From Daucus carota subsp. sativus (Eukaryota; Streptophyta; Magnoliopsida; Apiales; Apiaceae): DNA of 64,000 bases. Position numbers and translations under genes: made by a program. The notes under the pieces were generated by a model that ran no database searches, was not told the origin of the DNA, and worked only from the letters and a program-made list of their open reading frames with translations. The stretch covers positions 50,925,214 through 50,989,213 of the forward strand of contig NC_030381.2 of NCBI RefSeq assembly GCF_001625215.2, in the 5' to 3' direction. Position 1 is the stretch's first letter, and each line of letters opens with the position of its first letter. Positions 1 through 12,950 of this stretch are shown piece by piece.

Positions 1-1013
1 TGAATTAATGCAATTACGATTTTCTCCCCCAATTAATCAGATAAATCACCCAAGAGGAAAGATGCGCCCTATAAAATACCAGTAACCTCTTCCGAGTATT
101 AATGGCTTCTCTAAAATACAATCAAGCCTATTTCCATGGTATCATGCAGTTTAGAGACATTAAACACAGCATCCTAACTTCCAAACAATTCCTTCTACCT
201 ATTTCCATGGAGAAGTTCATGTCCATATTGGATAAATCACAACCATCTAAATCCAACTTCCGATGGTAGATAGATATCGGTTCAAACAATACACATAATC
301 ACGTATGACCTGTTATTGTTAATCAGCACAACTCAATAAGCAAGAGCAATTAACATAATCAACTAGAGATCATCAAAAATCATGCATCAACCACAACTAG
401 GGTTCAACTCAATCCCAGAATAAAATCTACTCTAGCATAATAAAATAAAAGAAAAGCAAAGATGGATTATACAATGGATTCTTCAACCCCGAAGTCTTGA
501 AGAAGAAGAGACAAAGTGTTTTAATCTAATCTAATTATACAATACAATCCTCCCTCTAATGTCTATTCTCCTAATATATATATGATTTTAATGCTTACAA
601 GGAAATACAAAACAGTTTCCCAAACGGAATTGGTTTCTCCAAGAAAAATTCGCAGCAGATTATTCTGTCCTTTTTATGGGCTGATTCTGTTGGATTTTGG
701 ATATTGGACCATCTTTGAATAAAAGAAAATTTTCTAAGCTTCGTGTGGGCCGTAAGATGACCCAATTCTGACTTCTAGAACTCAAGATATGGCCCAAACA
801 GTGATTCAAGTGCAAGCAATCCAATAAATCCGAATTTTCTTCAAATTAATCTCCAAATTAAGCTCTTTATTCCAATTCCTCACAAGTTTAGGAACTCCTT
901 GCTTCCTACAATAAAACATTAAAATCTATTAAATAAATATCCAATTAAATGCAAAATATTATAAATATGAGGAATAAAATCATCTAAAATATATATAAAT
1001 ATATACCCTATCA
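1..1013 (-). mobile_element. LTR fragment (LTR retrotransposon fossil), cut by the window edge
   Basis: Read on the minus strand this stretch begins at 1013 with TGATAGGGTATATA, a form common at the 5' end of plant LTRs, and continues as AT-rich, gene-free DNA to the window edge. The five bases outside the end (1014-1018, atgag) would be the target-site copy, but the other end is out of view, so a solo LTR and a whole element cannot be told apart. No coding part is seen. The LTR call rests on the terminus and general texture only. Confidence 0.45.
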
Positions 1014-1018
1014 ATGAG

Positions 1019-1281
1019 TATAAATAAAAGAAAATAATAGAGGATAGAAGGGAAGACTTTGAAAAAATGAGTAAGTGCAAATTTTGTATGGGAAGATTTA
1101 CCTAGAAAATAGGTATGACAAGGAATGGAGCATTCCTTCACAAAATAGAGGGTTTAAACTCTAGTTAAAGGTGATGGGAATAGAATGATGGAAGGAATGA
1201 AATTATTATACATTCAACTAAATTATAGTTCAAATCTCATTTTATTCTCTCCATTTTCATTCATCCCAACCGAACACAACA
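1019..1281 (-). mobile_element. Partial Tourist-like MITE, related to 18026-18334
   Basis: The right end, cccaaccgaacacaaca at about 1265-1281, nearly matches the terminal repeat of the element at 18026-18334, and the interior shares that element's mix of 'ggaatggagcattcc' and 'ggaaggaatgaaat' phrases. The left terminus is missing; the element appears to run into the LTR fragment just upstream. Confidence 0.55.
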
Positions 1282-1821
1282 TAGTGTTTTGGACTAAGTT
1301 GCAAATTATTTTGAGATTCAATTTGAATGAAATACATCATGTTTTTTTTTAAATGGTGATATATTTTTGTTGGATCGTATCTCCTCCATGTTTTAGTGAT
1401 GTGTTTTGATTGGACTGTATCTCCTCTATGACAGAATTCCAACACATATTTTACATGGTCAAAAACAATAAAGAGTGATTGAGAACTGATAATCCGAAAC
1501 TAATTCTTTAAAATGAATGACCTGAAACTGACTCTTTAAAATGCCCGTTAAGTTATGTACCAAGTAGAGAGTAGCACAAACATAATTTTTTATTATAAAA
1601 AAATCATCCCATTTCGAAAAGAATGAAAAACAGGGTCTCTTTGTCCTATTTAAATAGAGGCTCAGGACATTTGTTATATTTCAATTAATTAAGAAATTTA
1701 GAGTCGTCTCTGTGATGCTCAGTGTCTTTATATTAAATTTCCTAAATATTTTGACGAAGTTCAAATTTACCGAGAGAATCGTTAACTTATTAATCATATT
1801 TATCAATTATCATTTCGGATT
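1282..1821. other. Intergenic, nothing recognised
   Basis: AT-rich unique-looking DNA. No long reading frame, RNA gene or repeat end was seen. Confidence 0.5.
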
Positions 1822-2003
1822 TTCTAGTGTGTGCCCATGGGCACACACTAACAACCACTTTTTAAGTAGGTGGAGGATTTCTATTGGTTAAGACTCATTA
1901 ATAATCATGACCCCCTGCAAATGCACAAAAAGCATGACCAGTAAAAATCCCCCACCTCACCAAAAAGTAGTTGTTAGTGTGTGCCCATGGGCACACACTA
2001 GAA
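1822..2003. mobile_element. MITE-like element capped by palindromes at both ends
   Basis: Both ends carry the same perfect palindrome, core GTGTGCCCATGGGCACAC, inside a 26 bp palindrome at 1825-1850 and again at 1975-2000. Inward of the palindromes the two arms stay complementary for several tens of bases (acaaccactttt on the left against aaaagtagttgt on the right, then the gtggaggattt type phrase), so the whole piece can fold on itself. It has no coding capacity. Partial relatives lie at about 28985-29122 and 55856-55925. Family assignment is open: a long-TIR MITE, or a Helitron2-type derivative, since the right end reads hairpin then CTAG. Confidence 0.6.
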
Positions 2004-3000
2004 AGACCCTTATCATTTTATCGTGGAAAGCAGGTTGCGGAAATGTTTAAGAATGTAGTTATTCTGGACCCGAGATGAAAACCAACCTCTGTTTATTTTT
2101 TCTAAACCCGTGTAAATATGTTACCGTATGATTTACGTGTAAATATGTTATGATGTACGGTGAGTACGGTTGTCGGCGACGGCAAGGCCCTACGTCCACG
2201 TAGAGTCACATGTTCTGAATACAGTGCGAGTAATTTTATAAACACATGCAGTGCACGACTGGAACGCCAGTAATCCGATGACTAAATTGGCACCACTCTA
2301 GTCAATTACGTATCTCGCTTGTCCAATCTGTATTAATTATTCCTCTCACCAACTCCTTGTTTAGTCACACCGCCAACTACTCATTTTATTCAAAAAAAAA
2401 TTATTTAATTTTTAATATTATTCGATATTGTAACGTGGTCTGGTTGAAATTTATTACCTCTGCATGTGTTTATCAGACTTTTGGTTCTGTAGATTTATTT
2501 CCATTTTGCAATAAATGAACAAGTCCAGTCTGAACAACAACAATAATATCTTTGTGTGTGAATAGTAAACTTGATTTCGTCAAATAAGGAATCAAAAGAA
2601 GTTGCCTTGAAGTCTCCTTTGGTCTACTCTTGGAGCCAACCTTATCGACTAAAATAATCTCTCCGCATGTAGTATGTGTTAGAGATAGATATACCGTATA
2701 CATCAACACAGTTACGTGTCAAAGCAGAATGAGTTAATGCACTGGCGACTTTGGCCGTAGTTGTTGACTACTTCTTCTTAGAGTCAGACGACTATGACTT
2801 TATAACCACGAAATATACTTTTTTATTTTGATTTTTTATTTTTTCTTCTCTTCCTCCTTAAGATATCTATCCATTTCTTCTCACGTCGTTTCTAGACAAA
2901 TCCAGCTCTGACCCAAAGAAATGGAGTCATTTGCAAGGAGATTGGAACAACAAAAAAAAATTAATTTAAAATTTAACGGAGCTAATAATTCGAATTCATA
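2004..3000. other. Intergenic between MITE and WRKY 3' end
   Basis: Short frames occur here but none resembles a protein. The last few hundred bases before 3232 should include the 3' untranslated region of the WRKY gene. Nothing else is supported. Confidence 0.5.
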
Positions 3001-3231
3001 AATAAATAAAAGAACTATGGAGTTCTATGTTTTTCTACATATGAACGTGTATTCTCTTGGTACACATGGAAACAACAAAATGTTACAAGTACACAACCTT
3101 AAGAAGGAAAAAAAGGATGATAATTAACAGATAAGTATGAGTAATTTTGATACAAATGAAAGAAAATTTTAAGTACAGACATGATGTAGTATGTACTAGC
3201 TGTGCATGACTCCCCTAGAAAAATCCTGTTA

Positions 3232-5318
3232 TTATTGATTGTTGTTGTTGTTCTGATGACTAGAATTGCCACCCATGATGGACGAGATCGCGGCCGCTAG
3301 TGCCGCGGTGAAGTTGGGGTCAGCAGTGATGGCAGCCGTGGCGGCGCTGAGGGTGTCAGCGAATGAGGTCTGTGGCTGCGCCTGGTGAAACTGCGGTGGC
3401 GCCTGATGAGCCTGGCTTGATTCCATGTCCTGAGACGAAACATGCAGGCCTGAGAATTTGGATTGGTTGTGGATCGGGTGGCCGTATATTTGCGGAGTTG
3501 GGGGGAGGCCTACGAAGCTTTGGGGAGCCTGGAATGGGAGCTGGAATTGGGAGGGGGGTCTTTGGTATTGGAGAGGGTTTGGAGAGTGAGTCAGGTCTAG
3601 TGTGACAGTGGGGAATGGGGCTGAGGCTGAGATTGTTGCCATGCTTGAGGATGATACGGGGAGAATTGCTCTGGCTAGGATGTTTGGGTTTAGGATTCCG
3701 TCTGCGCTTGACATGGAGCCAGATAGGAGCATGTTCGCGGCAGCAGAGGTCGTCGAGGCCATCGCCATGGCAGCTGGAGGAAGGGGATGGTTGTGTGTGC
3801 CTTCATAGGTTGTTATCAGGATTGTTCTATCCTCGGCACATCTTTGAACCTGTTAAATATTAAAATTTCAAATTAGTCCACAAAGTGATATAGAGTTCAA
3901 CGTTTCATGTTAGAGTTCAGAGTAACAGACCTGTTTGCGAACGGGGCAACCAACAGCCATGGTGCAACGATAATAGGCTCGTGGGCAAGGATTTCCTTTA
4001 GCCATTTTCTGACCATACTTGCGCCATTGGCATCCATCAGTAATCATCGGAGCTTCCGATCGAGCTCGAACCGATACACGAGCTTTTCTCATTGTAGCTT
4101 CCGTAGCTTGTTCAATAGCCTTGGAATTAGAATTCGAAGCAGCAGCAGCAGCCAATTTAGGAGTTTTATTCGGATTCCAGCTTTCTGATTCCGGACTATC
4201 ATCTCTGCCTAATCTTTTACCCATAGAGTTGATTCTATTCCCATTGTGTGACAATTCAACATTATTAATCCCCGATTCGGATTGCGTTCTTTCTTCAGAC
4301 GAAGAATGAGCTTGATTGCTCGGTCCCAAATCAAGAAATTGTCTTGGTACTATTTGTCCTTGATCACCACTCCGATCATCCGTTTTCTCTTCTAATTTCT
4401 CTTCGGCAATCTGAACATTTATTTTTTAAAATAAATAAGTATAAAATTACCAACTACAAGATAATAACTATTCTTCTTTTTTTTTTATATATATAATGAA
4501 AATTGAAGTCTACCTGGTCATGTTCTTGTGTTCTTCCAGCTCGTGCATTTTGTTGTTCCATAATTGTGGCAAGATGCATCTGAAGTGCAGCATAATTATT
4601 GGTAACTTGACTAAGCATCCCTCTCAACCTTTGATTTTCAATGTTCATCCGTTCAAGCTCAGATTGTATTTGTACTAACTGATCAAACATAAACAAATAA
4701 TTAGACACACTCACTAATTAAATTTTATCAAAATTATATTTAATCGAAGCTGGAGAACAAGTTTATTACCTCATTTTTAGCTCGCTTATCTACCACATTT
4801 GACGACACCCCATCATCCACCATTGATTGATCACTTCCAGCGTTAGCAGTTAGAAGATGCAACCCTGTCTGTTTTTAGATGGAAAGAAAATACAATAAAT
4901 TTCACCTCGTGAAACTGCAGTGACGGAATCAGATGGGGCCGACTAAAAAAATTAAATAATTATTTGTAAGACTTACATTTACATCCATTTGACTGGCTTC
5001 ACCGTGTGATTTCTCCTGCTTCACAACAATACTGCTGCTGTTCATAACAGGATAATTAACACTGTTATCATGATGATCATAGTTAGTTGGCTTGCTAGCG
5101 AAGAAATCCAGTTCTCCCGGAACCGCCTTTCGGTTATCACCGGAAGGTGAAGAAGCCGGAGAGTCCTTCCCGGTGTTATTCATCGAAAACATGTTGACAG
5201 AAATATTAGGTCTTCTCGGAGTCAAACAAAATCCAGCTGACGACGGCTTGTTGTTGTTCAAGAAAAATCCAGCTGACTGATCGCAATTATCCAAGGTAAG
5301 TCCCCATCCTCTGTCCAT
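3232..5318 (-). CDS. WRKY transcription factor, group IIb (WRKY6/31/42 type), five exons
   Basis: Nuclear DNA-binding regulator that recognises W-box (TTGAC) promoters, typically in defence, senescence and nutrient stress. Exons on the minus strand are 5318-4977, 4868-4770, 4678-4514, 4410-3931 and 3849-3232; all introns have GT-AG ends and every exon is in phase 0, giving about 567 residues. Exons 2 and 3 (residues about 141-195) hold the family's leucine-zipper-like coiled coil (KRAKNE, then [16 protein letters not shown]). WRKYGQK lies at residues 331-337; the zinc ligands are C351, C357, H381 and H383 (C-X5-C-X23-H-X-H). The intron inside the zinc finger, after RKQ, is the position usual for group IIb. 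The C-terminus has the group's [16 protein letters not shown] stretch. It looks intact. Which numbered WRKY it matches cannot be decided by eye. Confidence 0.93.
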
Positions 5319-5334
5319 AAAATATCAAAACCAA

Positions 5335-5412
5335 AAAGAGGAGAGAGAGAGAGAGATTTGGGAGAGAGAGAGGGAGAGATTTGGGAGAGATGGGGGAGAG
5401 GGAGGTTTTGAA
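5335..5412 (-). repeat. GA/CT-rich microsatellite in the WRKY 5' leader
   Basis: A GA-rich tract on the plus strand (CT-rich in the mRNA sense) starts about 17 bases upstream of the WRKY start codon and includes two copies of 'gagatttgggagaga'. Pyrimidine-rich leaders are common in plant genes and can act in promoter or translation control; here that is only possible. A TATA-like string (minus strand tttttatatccc) lies near 5446-5457. Confidence 0.6.
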
Positions 5413-5649
5413 GGTTGAAGTCTTGGAGAGGTGCAATGGGAAGGGATATAAAAAGAAGATGAGGAGAAGGAAGAGAAGACTTAAGACTAAGACAAAGAGT
5501 GTGTGTATATTGACGTGTATGGTATGTGAGAGTTGAAAAAGGGGGAGTTTTGATAAAGATACGTAAGGTGGTGCGTCAGTGGTGGTGACTGACGGCAACG
5601 AGATTAGGGTCTCCCTAGATTAGGAGATTTCGTGCAAGACAAATAGGGA

Positions 5650-7229
5650 AGGGTGGTCACATAAGAGAGTTAGATTAAAGTGTAAAACTGAAATTATGTT
5701 TAGTTTACACATAATTAAGTATCATTACTAAAAGTACTCTGAAATTAAACTTTCATCTACACGTAGTCAAGGGTTCCTTTAACTAACATTCATAATGCCG
5801 TTGGATCACAAATTCAAGATTAAATCAATACTTTATTTAAACACATATCAGCCATATTAATTTTCTGACATTTTAAAGAGTAATGTTATCCTATTCTTTT
5901 CGTTAATAAAAATTAGGATCTCTCGATAATATTGGGTTGTACATATTTAGGTAGGACTCGGCATATATTCTAAAATTTTTATAAAAATAATTTAATAAAT
6001 TATATTTTTTTTGAATAAATTTATGTTTTATTTTTATTCAAGAAATAAATTATTTTTAATTAAATTATAAAATTATATTTTATAGAAGTTTTAGAATACA
6101 TGTCAATGGAGTATGACTAGTTTAACTTGCATAGTTTTTTTTAGATATAAAGTGTGTTATTTAAAATTTATCATAAACCATAAGCACATAATTTAGTATT
6201 GCGGAAAGTAAAAAAATTATGGCACAAATAAAATAAAACTCGATTTTAAAGGAAATAGCTGTAACAAATAAATTAATATTAACCATTTTATCACCCCGAT
6301 TTTTATATACTTTTTGTCCCCGAGCGGTGCGGCGCGTTCCACGTGAGAAAATGAAATTCAAGGAAAGAAGATTTTAAAGTCAACGAATTTGACGGCTAGG
6401 CGGTGACGTGGTGACTATTATGGGCCCACTTATGTAGAAAGATTATTGTAGTAATTACGTCTGGGATCTGCTTGATTGTATTGACTGCCTTTTCCGCAAC
6501 CACAGGGACCACTGCACCTGGACATACCTTTTCACCCCAAGCCTTTCATCTAATTTTATTTCTACGTTTTTTATTATTCTTTTCTTGTGTTTAAACCTTT
6601 TTCTCATTTTTTTCATAATTATAGATCACTATATAGCTAATAATAATAATCATTGATTGATTTATATATATAATAGGACAATATATATATATATATATAT
6701 AATAATTTGATTTTATTGAATACGAGTAAATATATATTTATTTGTTGCTATTCTTTCCTATCGGGGAACAATCAAAAAGAAAATTTCACCAACTTTTGAG
6801 TTTTGATATTCTGGTTATTTGTCTTAATTTAAGAGAATTATTTATTATCTATAAATGACGAATTATATATAAACGAAAAAATAATATTTAATTTATATAT
6901 CTAGATATTTTTTCATATTTACAACTTGTTAGGTATATAAATTATTTATTCTTAATAATTAATAATAATCTATTACAAATTATCATTTAAGGTGATATTG
7001 TATATTTCCTTAGATTCGGAATCTAGAAACAAAATTCTAATTTCTATGAACTCGTTTGGTTGAACTTATGATTTAACATTACTTAGAGCATCTCCAGCAG
7101 ACTAGTTATATGAAATCCTAAGTTATTATTATAAGGAATATGCACAAAAATTCACTCCAGCGGAGTCTCTACGTTCCCTAAATATTAAGATCCAATTTCC
7201 ATTCCCATTCCTCATTTCATTTTTAATGA
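5650..7229. other. WRKY upstream region, AT-rich intergenic
   Basis: No gene seen. Scattered TTGAC/GTCAA strings (for example near 5765 and 6380-6395) could be W-boxes for auto-regulation, which is known for WRKY genes, but such short matches are expected by chance. A short AT repeat lies near 6680-6705. Confidence 0.4.
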
Positions 7230-7465
7230 TTAAGTGCATGTTTGTTTAGCAGAAGCCGGAGCTGCTTCTGACTTCTGCTTTTCTTGACCCGTTTATTTAA
7301 AGAAGTCGAAGCACTTTTAAAAAACTGAGAATGCTAGCTTCTGTCTCAGAACTTCTGCTTATTTTCCAAACACTTTATTAACTTATTAACTTCTCACTTC
7401 TAATCCATTTCTTTACTTTAAGTACGGAATCACTTTTTTTAAGCTTGCCCAAACGGCCCCTTATA
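7230..7465. mobile_element. Diverged MITE-like element
   Basis: The stretch is bounded by 'gcatgtttgtttagcag' on the left and 'cttgcccaaacggcccctta' on the right, an imperfect inverted pair of the 'ggggccgtttgg' type that many plant hAT or Tourist MITEs carry. No coding. The region at 12417-12702 looks like a relative. Target-site copies are not clear. Confidence 0.35.
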
Positions 7466-10319
7466 TTCAACTCTCACTTTTTGCACACTTTCCCACACAT
7501 TTTTTTTGTTATCTTTTTGTTAAAAGAATTTGAATTTAATATTATAACAATAAGAAAGACAAATAGGGATCATTGTTGGAGTTGTCAATCAATGCAGGAT
7601 CTCTATTATTTAGAATTTGAATTATTTATTATATATTAAGGGAACCTTTCAAAAACACTGTCAGAGATTTTTTCTGACTTAACGTGACTTATTAATATTC
7701 CAAGAAAAGAGGAGTAAGCGGTTGGACTTTGGAATTAATCAAGCAATCCTTCCGGTCCACACAATTTGAACCACAACAAAAGTGAACTATAAACAAAAGA
7801 AAAAATTACCTTGCATATAGCTAGATTTCCATTTCAAAAGCAGCTTACATGGAAAAAGACATGTTTTGTTCATAATCTACAACAATGATGTTGTTCGAGA
7901 CATTTATGGGTAGTTGATTCATTTCCAGTCACTTCTTGTCCACTTTAGGGTTTTACCTTTGATTCCAAAGAGCATGATTCAAATTCTAACAAAATCGTTT
8001 ACAATTGTCTTGCAATTATTTACTCTGGTATTTATTATAGCGCGTGTTACTGTAAGCTGAACTCTATCATGTGAAATAACAAATCGAGACTTAACTAATT
8101 ATCTCTATTCTTAACCTTTTTTTTTTTTTTTGTAAATTATCATTTCCGATTAATACTAATTACACTGTTCTCTGCAGACTCTCAAGACCAAAGTTTAAAA
8201 AGTCTCATGTCATACAATTCGACATTTGTATCGTAAAATATGTAAATTGCAGCTGGGTGAGTATGACCTTTCGGCGCTTGCAGCTGTCAGGAAGGACTTG
8301 ATATATACCTCATTTCACATATATACAAGTATATAGCAAGCTAAGCAGATTTTGGATTATTAAAAGCATCTACACAAATATAAATTATTAGACAAAAAGA
8401 TCAGTAATTATATTAGGAGGTTTTCGTTTTCCATGGATATTGATATTAACTTTATTTGTTTGGTAATTAATTTGCTCCTTTCACATATTTTCAGCTATTC
8501 GTCGTATACTCGTATTCGCTTCAGTGGATGACGAATTTGTCTTAAAACTTATCCTAGCTAAATTTTTCTTAAAACTTAAGAAAACAATAACTTTAAAAAG
8601 CCGTTTGAACGATATGAACTAAGTCATGTATTTTAGATTTTTGTAGATTTGAAAAGTCGTTAATTTTGTCAAAAAAAAAAGTCGTTAATCAATTTTATGA
8701 ATTTGTAATAATTTATATGGTAAAGTACTCCATTTCTCATGTCATGTTTCTAATCAGGTCTTGGAATCTAAAAATATTTTCTTAGTGATTCATTATTATA
8801 ATATTTTATATCAATAAAATTGATGTTATTAATTTGAGATTTATATGATAATAATGTTATGAATCATTTAATATTGAAAAATAATAATTATGTACATTTA
8901 TTGTTGGCCTGGAACCTATATATCAAAAATATAAAAATAACAGTTAAACATTTAAATATATATTTTTTCCTTCTAAACTCATATCCTATTTAAGATATAA
9001 CGAATAAAAAACAAGTTATATGTAGAAGGTACATGTACTATTGAAAACGAGCTAAATTCGACTCTGTGTGTGTGTGAGGTACTGAGGTTCCATGTTCGAT
9101 AATGAAAAGTGAGATTGTTTGGTCAAGTGTTTGTAGTAGTATTTTCCTTGGTGGAGCCATTTAATCGGCGAGTCTACGTCCACGATAAGCGACATTTCTT
9201 TGTATATATCTTCTTGTTAATGGCCCCATTTGGTCTCATTTTGCTGCTATCCCTTTTGTTCGCTATTTGATCCATCTCTACTCTCGGGGAGAAAAACGAA
9301 GTTTCACACAACATAAACTTTGGCAGCTTTGAATTACCCTATTTCCTCCATTTTTTTGTTAATATAATATTTTTTTATGCACCGCAAAGTATTAAATTTG
9401 ACCGAATATTTCAAACAATTATTTATTATTTATGTATCTTATATTTTTATTCAGAAATATTTTTTTAAAAAAAAACTATTTTGAAATATATACGTGTAAA
9501 TTATTTTAAAATTTATGTAAAAAATAACATAAAACAGGAACGAGTATCGTATATAATTAAGGTAGACTAACATGTGTTTTCTTCTTTATTAGAACGGGGA
9601 TGCAACGTGTTGATAATCCGCCAGGGCGCCAACCTTGTTATTATTATAACACCGTTATTCGCTGCGTTAAATCAAAGTCATATTACGTAGGAACTTAGAT
9701 TTCGAACATCTCAATAATTTATCTATCTTAATTGTGTCAAAATTAAAAAAATATGTTATCTTTTCAGCTAAGTTAGACGAAGGTGAAGGTGTAATATTAT
9801 AATAATGAAATATCATATGAATACGATGTCAATTAAGACTTTTGGATCAATTATATAAGTTAATACTTAGATCTATATTAATTTAACTTGATTAAGCGAA
9901 AGAAAGTTGACTTGAAAGAATATTCTTTAGTATCGTATTAGGGGGTTCATACTAAAGTACATACTACGAAACAGTCAAGCAGTACACATCTTTTCGATTG
10001 TAGTACTGAAATCCTGGTTTAGTAGTACTGTATAAATTATTCATTGTAGTACTAAAATCCTTGTTTAATAGTACAAATTATTCATATTAATTCTTGACAG
10101 AAAGAAAATAAAATTTATGTATGTTATAATCAGTTTGATTCTTGCATTTCTTATCAAATAACAGATATTTTATGAATATTTTATCACATTAGTTAGAAAT
10201 TTGAGATCAAATATTTTAATTACGGACATTCAATGGAGATGAGTAAAGTTCAATAATACGTGTGTATGAAAATACTTTAATAATTACTTTTGAAAATATA
10301 AGATTTATTAAATAAACTT
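7466..10319. other. Gene-free AT-rich stretch
   Basis: No convincing frame or RNA gene on either strand. The only structure noted is a 46 bp tandem duplication at 9997-10083, listed separately. Confidence 0.5.
9997..10083. repeat. 46 bp tandem duplication
   Basis: Two head-to-tail copies start with 'attgtagtactgaaatcc' at 9997 and 'attgtagtactaaaatcc' at 10043, the second slightly shorter. No function is suggested. Confidence 0.65.
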
Positions 10320-10764
10320 AGATTCCTGACTCAAGATTTAAATATAATTTAAAAAATTATGTTCTGGTAATTCAGAACATATTCAACTAACTTCAATTCT
10401 AACAATGTGACTTATCATCACTTTATATTGATATTTATCATTAAAATTTTCTTTTTTTTATTGAAGTATAATATGAAATAGAGAAAAAAAAAAGAGTCAC
10501 CATCACTTTATATTGATAATTATTATTGAAAAATTTCTTTTTTTAATTAAAGTGTAATATAAAATAGAAAAAAAGAGAGTGAGTATCATAATTAATTATA
10601 AAATAGAAGATAGAGTAAGAAAAAAAGTGTCTTATAAGATGAGCTTTCAAAAATTATTCTAATAATATAAGACATCACCAATATATTGTTAGATCAATTT
10701 TTCTTATAAAATATTTTAAATTATAATCTAAGAACATGATATAATTTATTTATTGGACTTGCTC
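10320..10764. mobile_element. Old Tourist-like MITE, relative of 60127-60499
   Basis: The interior phrase 'cagaacatattcaactaac' and the right end 'ttggacttgctc' match the well preserved element at 60127-60499 (there 'taggacatattcaactaac' and 'ttggacttgctc'). The left terminus is degenerate, so this copy is older. Confidence 0.55.
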
Positions 10765-11605
10765 ATAGTCTTCTACTGTAGTATTTATGTTGTTTTAGGT
10801 CATTAAGGAAATTTTATTCAACTTTTTAGAAGTTGCCAAGTAACGGTAACGTGCTAAAGATAAATTATTCTAAGAGCTCTTAGAAAATAATTTGTTTGAG
10901 GAAAATACTTGGTCACAAAATATTGTATTGCTTAGAGACGTGCTGAAAATGACAAGTGTGAATAATGTCAAATATTAAGGCGGTATTTTCAAATGAAATG
11001 AACCAATCAATAGATCAATTCAAGTCACACAACTTGAAGTTTAAAGACAAAGAGTTGACTAGAGATATATGTCGACTTTAAAATAAAGACAACGTGTCCT
11101 CGACATAACCTCGAAACTTAGATTAGTCCGGTATGTAAGTATTTATGTTAGATTGGCTCCGAGTGCAACAATTTCAAACACATACTAGTGGCAATAGCAA
11201 CTAGCGAACCTTGAAATGCAATGAATTTTCCCAACTAATTTCGTGCCTTACTTTCTTGCAAATTTAACTTGAAACGAATAATGTACGGCACGTGATTGAA
11301 CTTATGGTAGTTTGTGAAAGTCTCCCGGGTAGTCGTCAAAATTGAGAGTTTAATACTCCTATGTATTTTTGTACTCCTCCGTTTTTCTTGTTTATATTCA
11401 TCATTTGTTATCACCAAAATTCTAGACAATTTTAAATTGGGAATAATATATTATGTATACAGAAAGACAGTGTTAGTTTAAGAGAAATATTGCAATATTA
11501 GCTGTGTTGAGGATCGAGTTTGAATTCTGCACTTTCTTAACGGATATTTATAATCTATTAATATTAATAACAAACGGTTTATGCTTTTTAAAGATTTGTG
11601 TTATA
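10765..11605. other. Intergenic, nothing recognised
   Basis: No gene-like frame with homologous features; the 64-codon minus-strand frame near 11235-11429 has no recognisable composition. Confidence 0.45.
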
Positions 11606-11907
11606 CTCCCTCCGTCTCAATTTATAGGTCTATTTTGGAATAAACACGCATATTAAGAAAAAAGTTGGTTAGATAGAATTTATCTCATGTATCATTAATT
11701 AGTAAATTGATAAGTGAGAATATAGTTGGGTTTCAAAAAAATCACAATACATATAGGGATTTAGTGCATTGAGAAATAAAAATAATGTTGAGTTTCAAAA
11801 AAGTCACAATTAATATGCAGATAAATTTGTATTGAAAGAAGAGAGGGACAAATGTTTTGGGACAATTTTTTTTTCCAAAATGGACCTATAAATTGAGACG
11901 GAGAGAG
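11606..11907. mobile_element. Stowaway MITE (Tc1/mariner type)
   Basis: Terminal inverted repeats CTCCCTCCGTCTCAATTTAT and its complement at the right end (ATAAATTGAGACGGAGAGAG) flank about 300 bp and sit between TA dinucleotides (11604-11605 and 11908-11909), the Stowaway target duplication. Non-coding. Confidence 0.85.
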
Positions 11908-12143
11908 TATTATAAATTAAGAATGCAAATTTCTTATAAAATGAAATTATGGTGTTGAAATATTTTAACTATTGAGACTGATATAAGATTTCAAAAAAAG
12001 AAAAACTATTGAGACTAATATAAATATATAGAGCATGTATTATAAATTAAAATATAATTGTTGGGGACAACCAAATAACTATAAAAATCAAGCAACTCCA
12101 TAATCCATTTATCATATTTTGATATGATTTGCTTTGTATTATA

Positions 12144-12378
12144 CTCCTTCCATTCAAATTAGATGATCTTTTTATGAAATTTTTTTATCTCAAAATAGTT
12201 GAGTCTCTCTCTTTTCATTTTTACTTTTTTTTATTTATCATTTCTAATGTATCATCTAGCTAATATTATAGAAAATCAACACGATAAATATGAGTAGAGA
12301 TGGAAAAGAAAAGTCATTTAATACGCCTTAATATGTGTGAAATGAGCAAAAGACTTATCTAAATTGGATTGGAGGGAG
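12144..12378. mobile_element. Stowaway-like MITE, 235 bp
   Basis: Left end CTCCTTCCATTCAAATTAG pairs with right end AAATTGGATTGGAGGGAG, flanked by TA on both sides. Termini are more diverged than in the neighbour at 11606. Non-coding. Confidence 0.75.
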
Positions 12379-12416
12379 TAGAAGAGTAATTAATGAATAT
12401 ATGGACATGCATCTAC

Positions 12417-12702
12417 GTGTCTGTTTAGGCAAGACGATTTCCGGCTTTTTCCGAACGGTTTCTACTTGACCTGTTTAGGCAAGACGACTTCCCCTTTTTT
12501 TTCGAACATTTTCTACTTGACTCGTATGTGTTAAAAGCCAAGTACACTTAAAAGAGTTGACAATGCTAATTTTTGTTTGAGGACTTGTTTCTTTTCTAAA
12601 CAGTTTAACCACTTATAAATTTTAATTTATTTTTCAATCTTAATCTACTTCTTTATTTTAAACAAAAAACATACTTTTTCAAATTTATGCAAACATCCCA
12701 GC
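12417..12702. mobile_element. Diverged MITE-like stretch with a duplicated left end
   Basis: 'ctgtttaggcaagacgattt' at about 12421 is repeated as 'ctgtttaggcaagacgactt' at about 12471, and the right side has 'atgcaaacatcccagc', a weak inverted partner. Texture matches 7230-7465. Boundaries are uncertain. Confidence 0.3.
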
Positions 12703-12950
12703 ATCTTTTCTCCGTGTCATTACACAAATTTCAAACATAGGAGAAAGTTAAGGTAGAGCTAGCCACCGTGCGGCCTGAGGTTTTACTATCTCTCCCGTGT
12801 ATTTTCACACGATTCATGCAAATTTTCATGGAGTGTTTGGCTGGTTGATCGTAACACCTACAGAAAAGGCAACTTTTTAGATGGTCTTTGTTCTTCAGTC
12901 AAACAAACTTTATTATATTTTCTACCGATTTCTACTAACTATTTAGCCTT

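Noticed and set aside
1825-2000. Palindromes considered as a CRISPR-like array or protein-binding operators
   Set aside because: Only two copies at the ends of one mobile-type element in plant nuclear DNA; no regular spacers.
3363-4309. Plus-strand frames opposite WRKY exons 4 and 5
   Set aside because: They are antisense shadows of the WRKY gene, without protein-like features.
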